Notes: generated by a model not told the origin, from the letters alone. 11,024 nt of DNA from Candidatus Zixiibacteriota bacterium (GCA_030628225.1 DAOVRJ010000062.1:1-11024), one strand, 5' to 3'; counted from the first letter of the stretch, positions 1-7,159 are shown. Translations and numbers: made by a program.

Positions 1-67
1 CCAAATCGGTGAAGATGCCCAGGTGGGCCTTGTCCGGCCGCGGTAGAATTGGCGAGTTAATGGTCAT
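1..67 (-). CDS. HAD-superfamily phosphatase, N-terminal fragment (probable glycosyl-3-phosphoglycerate phosphatase)
   Basis: Only the first 22 codons lie inside the window; the gene runs off the left edge. The start codon overlaps the stop of the glycosyltransferase gene by four bases (ATGA), indicating translational coupling. The fragment ends in GIFTDL, which matches the first HAD motif of mannosyl/glucosyl-3-phosphoglycerate phosphatases (usually FTDLDGTL, where the Asp is the nucleophile). In known pathways this enzyme removes the phosphate from glucosyl- or mannosyl-3-phosphoglycerate made by the GT81 enzyme, releasing the free compatible solute. The partner gene upstream makes the assignment more likely than the short peptide alone would. 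Catalytic residues beyond the first Asp cannot be seen. Confidence 0.6.
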   Translation of the reverse strand, partial: MTINSPILPRPDKAHLGIFTDL

Positions 68-1275
68 CTGGTAGCTTTCTCCGCGGCCTGCTCAAGCTGC
101 TCAAAGATATCACCGATGGCCGAGGAAACCCGGTTCCAGTTAGGGATCCTGGGCGTGCCCAGGGGGTCCTCCAGAAAAGTTTCGCCGGCGATGCCCAATC
201 CCCTGGCGAAAGTCTCCACGGCCCGTCCCTCAATATGCAGGGTGTAAAGGAGGCCGTTGATAGCCGCGTCGGCGGCATAACACTCTCTGGCGTCCTGAGC
301 CTCCCGGGTGTAAGCGCCGATGATGGTGGTCAGGGTCTCCCTGGTGAAGACGATTCCCAGAGAGGCCAGGGAGCGAAACAGGGTCTTGCCGATGTCAATG
401 CTCATTTTCATCAGACCCCGTTTGGGATCTTTGCTGGAGAGAGACTGGTGTTTGTGCTCATAATTGTGACAGAGCTCTACCTGGCAGACCCGTTTGGGGG
501 AGCAATTGCGAAATATCTCGCTGAGGATGCCCACCTCCAGCCCCCAATCGCCGGGTATGCGATTGATCCTGGCCAGTTCGGCCTCCATGCAGAATTCCCC
601 GGCCAGGGGATAGCGGAAACTGTCGATGAAGGTCAGAAGAGGCTGGGGACCGATCACTTTCAAGAAAGACCTAATCATGGGGAAGACGAACAGCCGGGTG
701 ACTCGACCGTACATTCGATCGGTGACCCGGCTGTAGTAACCCTTGCAGAACTCGTAATTCAGGTCCGGATTGACCACTGGATAACACAACCTGGCCAGCA
801 GCATTCGATCATAGTTGGCGATGTCGCAGTCATGAAGAGCGATGAGCCGACTTTTTCCGCTGGCCAGGACGTACCCATAGGCCATCCAGGCGGCGCGTCC
901 CTTGCCCTCGGTGCCGATGCGCAGGTGTTTTTCTTCCAGAAGTCGATAGATATTCTGCAGTCTCTTGCCGCCGTTCCAGATGATCGTTGTCTCCTGAGGT
1001 AAGGCGGAGAAGAATCTCTTGGCCTTCTGGAAATCGCTCTGTTTGGTGGTTCCGCCCAGCGAAACGATCACCTGACGCAGGTACTTTACTTTCTTAAGCT
1101 CCCGGATGATCCCGGGAAGGGCCTTGCCTTTAAGCTCGGAGAATAGAGAGGGCAACACCAGGGCGATAGGCCTCTTTTTGGCCATTCGTTCCAGCTCTGT
1201 CTCCAGAGAATCAAGATCTCGGTTGCCCAGGATATGCAGCGTGGTGACGCCCTCTGTCTGATAGAAATCGCTCAT
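64..1275 (-). CDS. gpgS: GT81-family glucosyl-/mannosyl-3-phosphoglycerate synthase
   Basis: This 403-residue protein resembles retaining GT-A glycosyltransferases that join a nucleotide-sugar (UDP- or GDP-glucose, or GDP-mannose) to 3-phosphoglycerate, the first step to glucosylglycerate or mannosylglycerate. Visible motifs are LPSL near residue 41 (nucleotide pocket), GKGRAAW at 124-130, the metal-binding DCD at 149-151 in place of the usual DXD, PLAGEF at 223-228 (acceptor region), WGLEVG at 244-249, and the His-rich HNYEHKHQ at 270-277 expected to supply a metal ligand. There is no signal peptide or membrane segment, so it is cytosolic. The start is supported by an AGGTGA ribosome-binding site about six bases upstream and by a good promoter. 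It overlaps the downstream phosphatase by four bases. Sugar specificity cannot be read from the sequence, and some GT81 enzymes accept both. The product typically protects against salt, heat or nitrogen stress. Confidence 0.75.
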   Translation of the reverse strand: MSDFYQTEGVTTLHILGNRDLDSLETELERMAKKRPIALVLPSLFSELKGKALPGIIRELKKVKYLRQVIVSLGGTTKQSDFQKAKRFFSALPQETTIIWNGGKRLQNIYRLLEEKHLRIGTEGKGRAAWMAYGYVLASGKSRLIALHDCDIANYDRMLLARLCYPVVNPDLNYEFCKGYYSRVTDRMYGRVTRLFVFPMIRSFLKVIGPQPLLTFIDSFRYPLAGEFCMEAELARINRIPGDWGLEVGILSEIFRNCSPKRVCQVELCHNYEHKHQSLSSKDPKRGLMKMSIDIGKTLFRSLASLGIVFTRETLTTIIGAYTREAQDARECYAADAAINGLLYTLHIEGRAVETFARGLGIAGETFLEDPLGTPRIPNWNRVSSAIGDIFEQLEQAAEKATR

Positions 1276-1359
1276 CTTAGGTCACCTTTCCCGGAAAGTG
1301 GTTGAGTTCGGAAAAGAAGCCGTACCAGTTGTATTTTCAGGCCGCGCAAATCCACCTTT

Positions 1360-1388
1360 AGAATAAAAAAGTTTACCAGAGATGTCAA
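1360..1388 (-). promoter_or_regulatory. Sigma70-type promoter of the glycosyl-phosphoglycerate operon
   Basis: Reading the minus strand, a perfect -35 box TTGACA (1388-1383) is followed after exactly 17 bases by TATTCT (1365-1360), a 4/6 match to the -10 consensus. Transcription would start near 1353, leaving a leader of roughly 75 bases before the ATG at 1275. No riboswitch-like fold was recognised in that leader. Confidence 0.65.
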
Positions 1389-1429
1389 GGATTTTCCCCC
1401 TCTCGGCTTTGAAGGGGGGACCGGGGTGT

Positions 1430-1454
1430 AAAAAGGGCTTGCTTTTTTGCCCTT
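1430..1454 (-). terminator. Possible intrinsic terminator or insulator hairpin
   Basis: On the minus strand AAGGGC (1454-1449) can pair with GCCCTT (1438-1433) across a ten-base loop, and the right arm continues into a short T-run. It lies upstream of the gpgS-like promoter, so it could stop antisense transcription coming from the MATE side. The stem is only six pairs. A second G/C-run hairpin (CCCCCT at 1396-1401 with AGGGGG at 1413-1418) lies between it and the promoter. Nothing else was recognised in 1276-1655 apart from the promoter. Confidence 0.3.
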
Positions 1455-1655
1455 GAGGCCGTAGAATGAACTAATTAGATGAATTCTTTCCTGGATGTGT
1501 AGAGGTTGTTTCCGCGAAAAAACCAGGGGGACGGGCAGACTCAAGGGGGCCGTCGTCCTGCGTTGTTTCCGATGGCTGTGCAGGGAAGCTGGCCTCTCTT
1601 TTTATGATCGTGCCGGTGGATGTGCCGGAATGAGCCAAACGGAGAAAATCTGTCC

Positions 1656-3020
1656 ATGATGCCGTCCCAGAACGGATCTCGGTCCCATCTGCTCAGCGGC
1701 TCCATCCCCGGATCCCTGCTGCGTCTCTCCCTGCCCATTATGGCCACATTTCTGCTGCAGACCCTGTACAGCATGGCCGACGCCTTCTGGTTGGGTAAAC
1801 TGGGCCGGGAGGCCATCTCGGCGCCGGGCATCTCCTTTCCGATCATCTTTTTATTCGTCTCCTTCGGGGCCGGATTTTCCGTGGCCGGCACCAGCTTGGT
1901 GGCCCAGTATACCGGCAGCGGCCAGCGGGACCAGGCCAACCTGGCGGCCGGCCAGACCTTCATTTATCTGCTCTTCGGGGCTATCTTTGTCTCTGTGGTG
2001 GGTATGCTGGTCTCGGACCCCATCCTTCGCCTGATGCATACGCCGGAGGATGTCTTCGTCAACGCCAGCGCCTACCTGAGGATAATCTTCTCTGGCATTC
2101 CCTTTATGGCCATCTCCTTTGTCTACGGAGGCATCATGCGCGGCGTGGGAGATGCCGTAACTCCCATGATCATAGATATGGCGGCCAACCTGCTGAACAT
2201 CCTGCTGGACCCCCTTCTTATCTTCGGCTGGGGGCCATTCCCCCGGATGGAGGTGGCCGGCGCCGCCACGGTGACCGTGTGCTCCCGGATCCTGGCCTCC
2301 ACTGCCTGTGTGATCCTGCTGCTATCCGGCTCCCGCGGGTTGAAGGTCCGCTGGGCTCAGATGCGGCCCCGCTGGAAGTATCTGGGCAGGATCATGCGCA
2401 TAGGTATGCCTGCGGCAGTGGGCCAGTCAGGAGCCTCGCTGGGCTTCATGGTCACACAGGGATTCGTCAACTCTTTCGGCTCGGTGGTGGTCAGTGCCTT
2501 CACCGTTGCCGTGCGAATCATACATTTTCTGAACGTTCCCAGCATGGGCCTCAGCGCAGGGGCAACGGCCCTGATCGGTCAGAACCTGGGAGCAGGTAAG
2601 GTGAAGCGAGCCGAGAAGACCATTTGGTGGGCAGTAGGCATGGTGGCGGCATTCCTGGCTGTTGGCTGTACCATACTGGTTTTTTACAGCCAGCCGGTGA
2701 TCAGGCTGTTCATAGACGACGCTCAGGTGGTGGCCCAGGGAGTGATTCTGTTTCGGATTATCTCCTACTCGGTCTTTTTCTTCGGCATCATCATGGTGGT
2801 CTTTGCCGCCTTTCAGGGGGCGGGGAAGACCTCGCCGGTGATGTATCTGTCCATAGGCCGCCTGTGGTTGCTGCGTATCCCCATCGCCTATGTGCTCTGT
2901 TTCCTCCTGGCCTGGGGACCATTGGGTCTGTGGTGGGCAATGTTCGTCTCCAACGTGATCTCCTGCATAGCCGGGCTGTTATGGTTCCGGCGAGGGACCT
3001 GGAAGCGGAAGGTGATTTGA
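1656..3020 (+). CDS. MATE-family multidrug/cation antiporter
   Basis: The 454-residue protein is almost entirely hydrophobic, consistent with the 12 membrane helices of MATE transporters, which export cationic compounds in exchange for Na+ or H+. Family hallmarks are RGVGDAVTPM at 162-171, the hinge-region GQNLGAGKVKRA near 308-319, and the second-half counterpart FQGAGKTSPVMYLS at 386-399. This pair of matching motifs reflects the internal two-fold repeat. The ATG at 1656 is preferred because GGAGAA at 1641-1646 lies nine bases upstream and the length fits the family; an in-frame ATG at 1620 would add 12 residues that look unrelated. A second ATG follows at once at 1659. The gene is divergent from the gpgS-like operon and is followed by repeat-rich noncoding DNA, so it is probably transcribed alone. 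The substrate cannot be predicted. Confidence 0.9.
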   Translation: MMPSQNGSRSHLLSGSIPGSLLRLSLPIMATFLLQTLYSMADAFWLGKLGREAISAPGISFPIIFLFVSFGAGFSVAGTSLVAQYTGSGQRDQANLAAGQTFIYLLFGAIFVSVVGMLVSDPILRLMHTPEDVFVNASAYLRIIFSGIPFMAISFVYGGIMRGVGDAVTPMIIDMAANLLNILLDPLLIFGWGPFPRMEVAGAATVTVCSRILASTACVILLLSGSRGLKVRWAQMRPRWKYLGRIMRIGMPAAVGQSGASLGFMVTQGFVNSFGSVVVSAFTVAVRIIHFLNVPSMGLSAGATALIGQNLGAGKVKRAEKTIWWAVGMVAAFLAVGCTILVFYSQPVIRLFIDDAQVVAQGVILFRIISYSVFFFGIIMVVFAAFQGAGKTSPVMYLSIGRLWLLRIPIAYVLCFLLAWGPLGLWWAMFVSNVISCIAGLLWFRRGTWKRKVI

Positions 3021-3065
3021 GGAAGTTAAGAGAGTTTAGCGAGTTTGGAGAGTTCTGAGAGTTAG
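3021..3065. repeat. Five-copy 9-bp tandem array (GAGAGTTNN)
   Basis: Directly after the MATE stop codon come five consecutive nonamers at 3021, 3030, 3039, 3048 and 3057, all with the core GAGTT or a near match and two variable last bases. It is the only array in the window with a clear 9-bp rather than 7-bp period. It is followed by GTTAGGAAAAAGCA (from 3061), which recurs with one change at 7185-7198. Confidence 0.7.
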
Positions 3066-3074
3066 GAAAAAGCA

Positions 3075-3102
3075 GATGCTGGATCCTGGATGCTGGATCC
3101 TG
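3075..3102. repeat. Four-copy 7-bp tandem array (GATNCTG)
   Basis: Four perfect-length heptads alternate G and C at the fourth position, so the array is also two exact copies of a 14-mer. The same GATNCT word builds the array at 10633-10660. Both arrays are followed within a few bases by GTTAA. Confidence 0.8.
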
Positions 3103-3139
3103 GTTAAAGGCAAATACAATGAGGCAAAGTATAGAGGGC

Positions 3140-3220
3140 GAGACTCGGGAATCGGTAATCGTAAAATACAGCATAAAGTCCGTTGGTTTTACGAATCTCG
3201 AGTCTCGAATCCCGAACCCC
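3140..3220. repeat. Inverted pair of 7-bp word arrays
   Basis: The left arm (3140-3160) contains three heptads that, read on the other strand, have the form GANTNCC/GAGTCTC. The right arm (3193-3220) contains four heptads of consensus GAATCYC. The arms are imperfectly complementary and are flanked by complementary GTAAAA (3161-3166) and TTTTAC (3187-3192), so the unit could fold into a hairpin with a loop of about 20 bases. Confidence 0.65.
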
Positions 3221-3278
3221 GCTTTTTTGCGGCCGAGGAAGGCCTTTAGCGATGGAATGACCACGGCTACACAGTTTG

Positions 3279-3310
3279 TGCTTGTGATTTTAGCCTATTT
3301 TTTTTATATT
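3279..3310 (+). promoter_or_regulatory. Promoter of the GltD-like/PorA-like/PorB-like operon
   Basis: TTGTGA (3282-3287, 4/6 to the -35 consensus) and TATATT (3305-3310, 5/6 to the -10 consensus) are separated by exactly 17 bases. The expected start near 3317 gives a leader of about 90 bases. The 12-mer TGCTTGTGATTT starting at 3279, which contains the -35 box, is repeated exactly at 7444 with the same distance to an identical -10 box. The gap 3021-3408 otherwise holds repeat arrays and no convincing gene. Confidence 0.65.
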
Positions 3311-3408
3311 ATCAAATTAGCAGGAATATGTTTGCGGATTGATGAAAAGGATAAAATGGTAGAGTCTCTGAAGTCTGTGAGCGTGCAGAGGCTTAGCAGA
3401 AAGCTTCC

Positions 3409-5130
3409 ATGACACAAAAAACTGAGCAGAGCAGATCACCCAGCGAGCCGTATTCATCCCCTCATGCCCAGGTTCCGGAGAGGCATGCCTCTGGGCCAAA
3501 TACCCCCTTCCAGCACCCGGAACCCTATTTCAACGACAAAACATCGCCCTGCAATATGGGATGCCCTGCCGGCGAGGATATCGTGGAGGCCATCTACTTA
3601 ACGGCCGAAGGGCGATTTCAGGAGGCCTGGGAGCTGATTTTGCAGGAGAACCCGTTTCCCGGCGTGTGCGGGAGAGTGTGTCCCCATCCATGTGAGAGCG
3701 AGTGCAACCGCAGGGAATTGGATGGGGCCATCTGCATACATGCTGTGGAGAGATTCTTGGCCGACTACGGACGGAGCATTCCGCGTTCCCGGCCCAAGTC
3801 CAGGCCTCAGAGAAGCAAACAGGTGGCCATTGTGGGATCCGGGCCCGCCGGGCTTTCTTGCGCCTATCACCTGGCTCTGATGGGCTATGGAGCCACCGTT
3901 TTCGAGGCTTTGCCCAAGGCCGGCGGGATGCTGCGGGTAGGCATACCCCGATACCGGTTGCCCCGGGCGGTGCTGGATCAGGAGATAGCCGACATCAGAG
4001 CCCTGGGTGTGGAGATCAGGACAAATACTTTGGTGGGCAGGGATATAACTCTGGATCAATTGAGAGGCTTCGACGCTCTATTTATAGCCACGGGTTTTCA
4101 CCGCGGCCAAAAGATGGATGTGCCCGGAGAAGAAGCCAGGGGAGTTTTCTCCGGTCTGGAGATATTAAAACGGGTCAGTCTCGGAGAGAAGATCAGGATC
4201 GGGGAGCAGGTTGCCGTCATCGGTGGCGGGAATACGGCGGTGCACGTGGCCCGCTGCCTCCTTCGACTGGGATGCCGGCCGACCATCCTCTATCGTCGCA
4301 GCAGGGGCGAGATGACAGCTATAGACAAGGAGATCAATGGTGCCCAGGAGGAAGGAATCGAGATAATCTGTCTGGCGGCTCTAACCCAGATTCTGGTTCG
4401 GGGGGGATGGGCAAAGGGTGTGGAATTCGTAAAGATGAGGCTGAGCAGGCCGGACGAGAGCGGTCGTCGACGTCAGGTTCCCAAAAAGGGGTCCAACTTT
4501 TGGCTGAAGGTGGATGGTGTTGTCTCGGCAATCGAGGAGCTTGCGGACATCGAATTTCTGCCCGACGACATTAAATCTGAAAGCCAGGGTATTCTCGTCG
4601 AAAGAGGATGCTTCACCAGTCGGAAAGGAGTTTTCGCCGGAGGAGATGTGGCTACCGGAAGAGCTACCGTTGCTCATGCCATAGGTTCCGGCAATAAGGC
4701 AGCCCTGGCCATCGAACGATACCTGAAGGGAGAGGATTTCTTCTCCATTCCGGAAAGTTTGGGAACGGACCAGATCCTTCCCCGGAAGGCGGATTCCGGC
4801 GTGGTCCGGTTTAATGACTTGAACCCGGTCTATTTTAAGAAGGAGTTGCCGGTGCCTTTGCGGGCCAGGCCGGTGAAGACACGAGTTAAAGGTTTTAAAG
4901 AGGTCTACTCGGGTTATAAAGCAGAGGAGATCGTGACTGAAGCTCAGCGCTGCTTCAGCTGCGGAGTCTGCAATATGTGCGACAACTGCCTGATCTTCTG
5001 CCCGTGTATTGCCATCTCACGCCGGCGCGGTAAATTCGGCTATAAGATCGATGTTACCTCCTGCGATGGCTGCGGCATATGCGTTCAGGAGTGCCCCCGG
5101 GACGCGCTGTCTTTTCGGAAGGTGCCCTAA
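3409..5130 (+). CDS. GltD-like FAD/NAD(P) oxidoreductase with N- and C-terminal iron-sulfur domains
   Basis: The 573-residue protein has the architecture of the glutamate synthase small subunit (GltD) with an added ferredoxin module. Residues 1-40 are a polar Ser/Pro-rich extension. Cys48, Cys52, Cys87, Cys91, Cys95 and Cys99 form the GltD-type [4Fe-4S] domain. GSGPAG (143-148) binds FAD, VIGGGNTA (270-277) binds NAD(P), and GGDVATG (411-417) is the second FAD motif. The tail has Cys515, 518, 521, 524, 527, 531 and 533, then Cys552, 555, 558 and 562, resembling a two-cluster ferredoxin with additional cysteines. No glutamate synthase large subunit lies nearby, so glutamate synthesis is unlikely. 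The stop codon TAA shares its last base with the ATG of the PorA-like gene, which suggests that it feeds or draws electrons from that pair. Inference: it moves electrons between NAD(P)H and a PorAB-type partner or ferredoxin. It would be cytosolic. No strong ribosome-binding site precedes the ATG. Confidence 0.85.
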   Translation: MTQKTEQSRSPSEPYSSPHAQVPERHASGPNTPFQHPEPYFNDKTSPCNMGCPAGEDIVEAIYLTAEGRFQEAWELILQENPFPGVCGRVCPHPCESECNRRELDGAICIHAVERFLADYGRSIPRSRPKSRPQRSKQVAIVGSGPAGLSCAYHLALMGYGATVFEALPKAGGMLRVGIPRYRLPRAVLDQEIADIRALGVEIRTNTLVGRDITLDQLRGFDALFIATGFHRGQKMDVPGEEARGVFSGLEILKRVSLGEKIRIGEQVAVIGGGNTAVHVARCLLRLGCRPTILYRRSRGEMTAIDKEINGAQEEGIEIICLAALTQILVRGGWAKGVEFVKMRLSRPDESGRRRQVPKKGSNFWLKVDGVVSAIEELADIEFLPDDIKSESQGILVERGCFTSRKGVFAGGDVATGRATVAHAIGSGNKAALAIERYLKGEDFFSIPESLGTDQILPRKADSGVVRFNDLNPVYFKKELPVPLRARPVKTRVKGFKEVYSGYKAEEIVTEAQRCFSCGVCNMCDNCLIFCPCIAISRRRGKFGYKIDVTSCDGCGICVQECPRDALSFRKVP

Positions 5131-6284
5131 TGAAGAAGATGCTGACGGAAAAGGAAGCCGTTTCCTGGGGAGCATATCGCTCTCGTGTGCAGGTCATCGC
5201 CGCATCTACACCTGAAGATCTCATCGTTGAGGAATTGGCCACTCTCTGCACCGAGGATAAGAGGGGGGCTAAATTCGTCATGGTGAGGTCTGAGCAGGCT
5301 GCTCTGGCCGTAGGCGTCGGCGCATCGGCCACAGGAAGCAGAGTCTTCACTGTTGCTTCGGCTCACAGCTTGGTCCCGATGCACGAGCTGCTCTACAAGG
5401 CATCCCTGAGCCGATTGCCGGTTGTCGTGGTCGATATCAATCGGGCTATGGTCCCCGGGGGATTGACCTGGACTGGCCAGATAGACTCTTTGGCCCATAG
5501 AGACACTGGCTGGTTCCAGTTCCACTGTGAGAGCAGCCAGGAGGTTATGGACACGATAATCCAGGCCTACAGGATCTCGGAGCAGGTTCTGTTGCCAGGC
5601 ATTGTTGTCCTGGCAGCATCCGCTGCTTCTCACGCAGTAAAGCCTGTAGACATTCCCAACCAGAAGAGCGTGGACCGCTATTTGAAGCCATGCCGGCTCA
5701 TAAACAAGCTGGATGTGAACGATCCCCATTCCTTTGCTGTCCTGGACACCCCTGAGAACTGCTATGAATCTTATTACAAGATGCAAAAAGCCATGGGAAA
5801 AGCCCTTCAGGTGGCTGAGAAGGCCGACGATGATTACGGCAAGCTATTTGGCCGGGGGTATGGTCTGGTGGAGAAATACCGCTGCCAGGGTGCGGAGACG
5901 ATTTTAGTGACATATGGCACTATCACCGGGACGGTCCGGGAAGTGGTCGACCAGCAAAGGGCCCGGGGGAAGAAAGTAGGTCTGCTGAAAGTCAGGCTAT
6001 TTCGTCCCTTTCCGGCAAGACTTATCAGGTCAGCCCTTAGCAAAGCCAGGAAAGTGGCCGTCATAGACGGCGAGGTTTCCCCCGGCAGCGGAGGAATTTT
6101 GCATCAGGAGGTCACATCGTCCCTGTTCAAGGTCAAGCCCAGGTTAAAGGCGGCTGTCTTCGGCTTTGTGGTCGGACTCAGCGGTGATGACATAGCGCCG
6201 GACATAATACAGAAGGTGGTCGATTACACCACAAAGCGCCAGGAGCCAGAGGAGAAAGTTATCTGGTTAGGAGTGAAGCGGTGA
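5130..6284 (+). CDS. PorA-like alpha subunit with altered substrate motif
   Basis: This 384-residue paralogue of the downstream PorA aligns nearly end to end (386 residues there). It keeps the Glu of SEQAA (Glu55), which corresponds to the TPP-activating Glu in known PORs, and Arg105 in NRAM. It lacks the YPITP substrate motif: QVIPAYPITPQT of the paralogue becomes QVIAASTPED with two residues deleted. SAQG becomes SAHS (77-80) and TDQND becomes TGQID (115-119). The ATG at 5130 is chosen over in-frame starts from 5079 because it couples to the upstream stop (TAATG), has GGAAGGTG five bases upstream, and gives the family's N-terminus. It ends in a GTGA overlap with the PorB-like gene. Function is inferred only as the partner of that protein. 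Ordinary pyruvate oxidation looks doubtful. Confidence 0.8.
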   Translation: MKKMLTEKEAVSWGAYRSRVQVIAASTPEDLIVEELATLCTEDKRGAKFVMVRSEQAALAVGVGASATGSRVFTVASAHSLVPMHELLYKASLSRLPVVVVDINRAMVPGGLTWTGQIDSLAHRDTGWFQFHCESSQEVMDTIIQAYRISEQVLLPGIVVLAASAASHAVKPVDIPNQKSVDRYLKPCRLINKLDVNDPHSFAVLDTPENCYESYYKMQKAMGKALQVAEKADDDYGKLFGRGYGLVEKYRCQGAETILVTYGTITGTVREVVDQQRARGKKVGLLKVRLFRPFPARLIRSALSKARKVAVIDGEVSPGSGGILHQEVTSSLFKVKPRLKAAVFGFVVGLSGDDIAPDIIQKVVDYTTKRQEPEEKVIWLGVKR

Positions 6285-7132
6285 GACATGTTCTTCCCAG
6301 ATCGCAGGTGCAGAACTTCAAAATACCCAAGATGGAGATCATGGGCTCCGGGCACTCGATCTGCCCTGGCTGCGGGATCTCTTTGTCCCTGCGATACGCC
6401 CTGAAGGGCTTGGGCCGGAAAACCATACTGGTGGTTCCGGCATGTTGCTGTTCCAACGCGGATGGGTCATTGCTTTATACCGCCGCTAATGTCCCGGTTT
6501 TTTATGCCGCCTATGGGACTGCGGCCTTCGCTGTTTCAGGGATCAGGGCGGCTCTGGACTTCCAGGGAAAAACCGATGTTCAGGTGGTGCTCTGGGCCGC
6601 AGACAGCAATAACCGTAATTTCGAGTTCTGGACCATGAACGGAGCCGACCGGCGGGAAGAGAACTTCATCTGCGTCTGTTGTGATGACCAGGCCGCCATA
6701 AAGGCCCGGTTTCCTAAATCAGATTTCCGAGGAGGTCTGGTGGAGATCATGGCCGCCCGGGGGATCTCCTATGCGGCTACAGCCTCGGTAGCCTATCCGG
6801 ATGATTTCATTGATAAGTTCCATAAAGCCAAGAGGATAAATGGAACGCGATTGATTCACATACACTTGCCCTGTCCGCCGTTATGGAAGATCTCCGCCAA
6901 TCTCTCCATCCAGATGGCCAGACTGGCTGTTCAGACCAGGTTATTCCCCCTATATGAGGTGGAGAACGGGGAGAAGTACACAGTCAATGTCATCCCCGAC
7001 AGGGGGTTTCCGGTGGAGGAGTTCCTTCGTCCCCAGGGTCGCTTCCAGCACCTGACCAACATGCAAACGGAAGTTATCCAGAAGGATGTAGAGCGGAATT
7101 GGAAGAGTTTGCTGAACAGGGCTGCGGAATGA
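6281..7132 (+). CDS. PorB-like beta subunit with degenerate TPP site
   Basis: The 283-residue protein starts at a GTG overlapping the previous stop (GTGA), with AGGAG seven bases upstream. It is a paralogue of the PorB at 9723-10601, sharing ARLAVQTR and a PQGRFQHLT-type C-terminus. The cysteines expected to bind the beta-subunit [4Fe-4S] cluster are kept: Cys28 and Cys31 (CPGC), the Cys55-57 run, and Cys198 (LPCPP). The TPP/Mg site is not: WAGDGG of the paralogue is WAADSN (105-110), so only the Asp survives; YDNEAY is CDDQAA (134-139); and the following loop with NTGIQRS is about 19 residues shorter (13 residues against 32). Extra cysteines occur at 131, 133 and 134. The frame is open with good codon structure, so it is not an obvious pseudogene. 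It may be a catalytically inactive electron carrier or scaffold, or an enzyme with a changed active site. Confidence 0.8.
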   Translation: MRHVLPRSQVQNFKIPKMEIMGSGHSICPGCGISLSLRYALKGLGRKTILVVPACCCSNADGSLLYTAANVPVFYAAYGTAAFAVSGIRAALDFQGKTDVQVVLWAADSNNRNFEFWTMNGADRREENFICVCCDDQAAIKARFPKSDFRGGLVEIMAARGISYAATASVAYPDDFIDKFHKAKRINGTRLIHIHLPCPPLWKISANLSIQMARLAVQTRLFPLYEVENGEKYTVNVIPDRGFPVEEFLRPQGRFQHLTNMQTEVIQKDVERNWKSLLNRAAE

Positions 7133-7159
7133 CATTCCACCCCCCGACCCAACCCAATC

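Noticed and set aside
235-1002. 255-codon open frame on the plus strand
   Set aside because: It lies wholly antisense to the GT81 gene, whose motifs and promoter are clear. The predicted protein shows no recognisable domain.
1272-1544. 90-codon minus-strand frame upstream of the GT81 gene
   Set aside because: It would run through the well-defined promoter at 1360-1388 and has no family features.
3219-3232. CCGC-T6-GCGG hairpin as a terminator of the MATE gene
   Set aside because: The stem is only four pairs and the T-run lies in the loop rather than after the stem.
3326-3364. Two tiny in-leader reading frames (4 and 6 codons) after the predicted transcription start
   Set aside because: They could be leader peptides, but there is no strong ribosome-binding site, no regulatory codon run and no attenuator hairpin, so chance is as likely.
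3119-3412. 97-codon open frame before the GltD-like gene, with a hydrophobic stretch
   Set aside because: It spans the inverted arrays and the -35/-10 promoter, and the hydrophobic stretch comes from the AT-rich promoter region itself. No ribosome-binding site or family resemblance was seen.
3702-4574. 290-codon overlapping frame inside the GltD-like gene
   Set aside because: It is low in recognisable motifs, rich in Gly, Arg and Ser as expected of a shifted GC-rich frame, and the main frame carries all FAD and NAD(P) motifs.
3409-5130. Assignment as glutamate synthase small subunit gltD
   Set aside because: There is no large subunit nearby, the C-terminal ferredoxin module is not part of ordinary GltD, and the operon partners are POR-like.
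5127-5786. 219-codon minus-strand frame
   Set aside because: It is antisense to the PorA-like gene, which is supported by end-to-end similarity with its paralogue.
6281-7132. PorB-like gene as a pseudogene
   Set aside because: The frame is intact, the translational coupling is preserved, and cluster cysteines and C-terminal family motifs are kept; changes are concentrated at the cofactor site.
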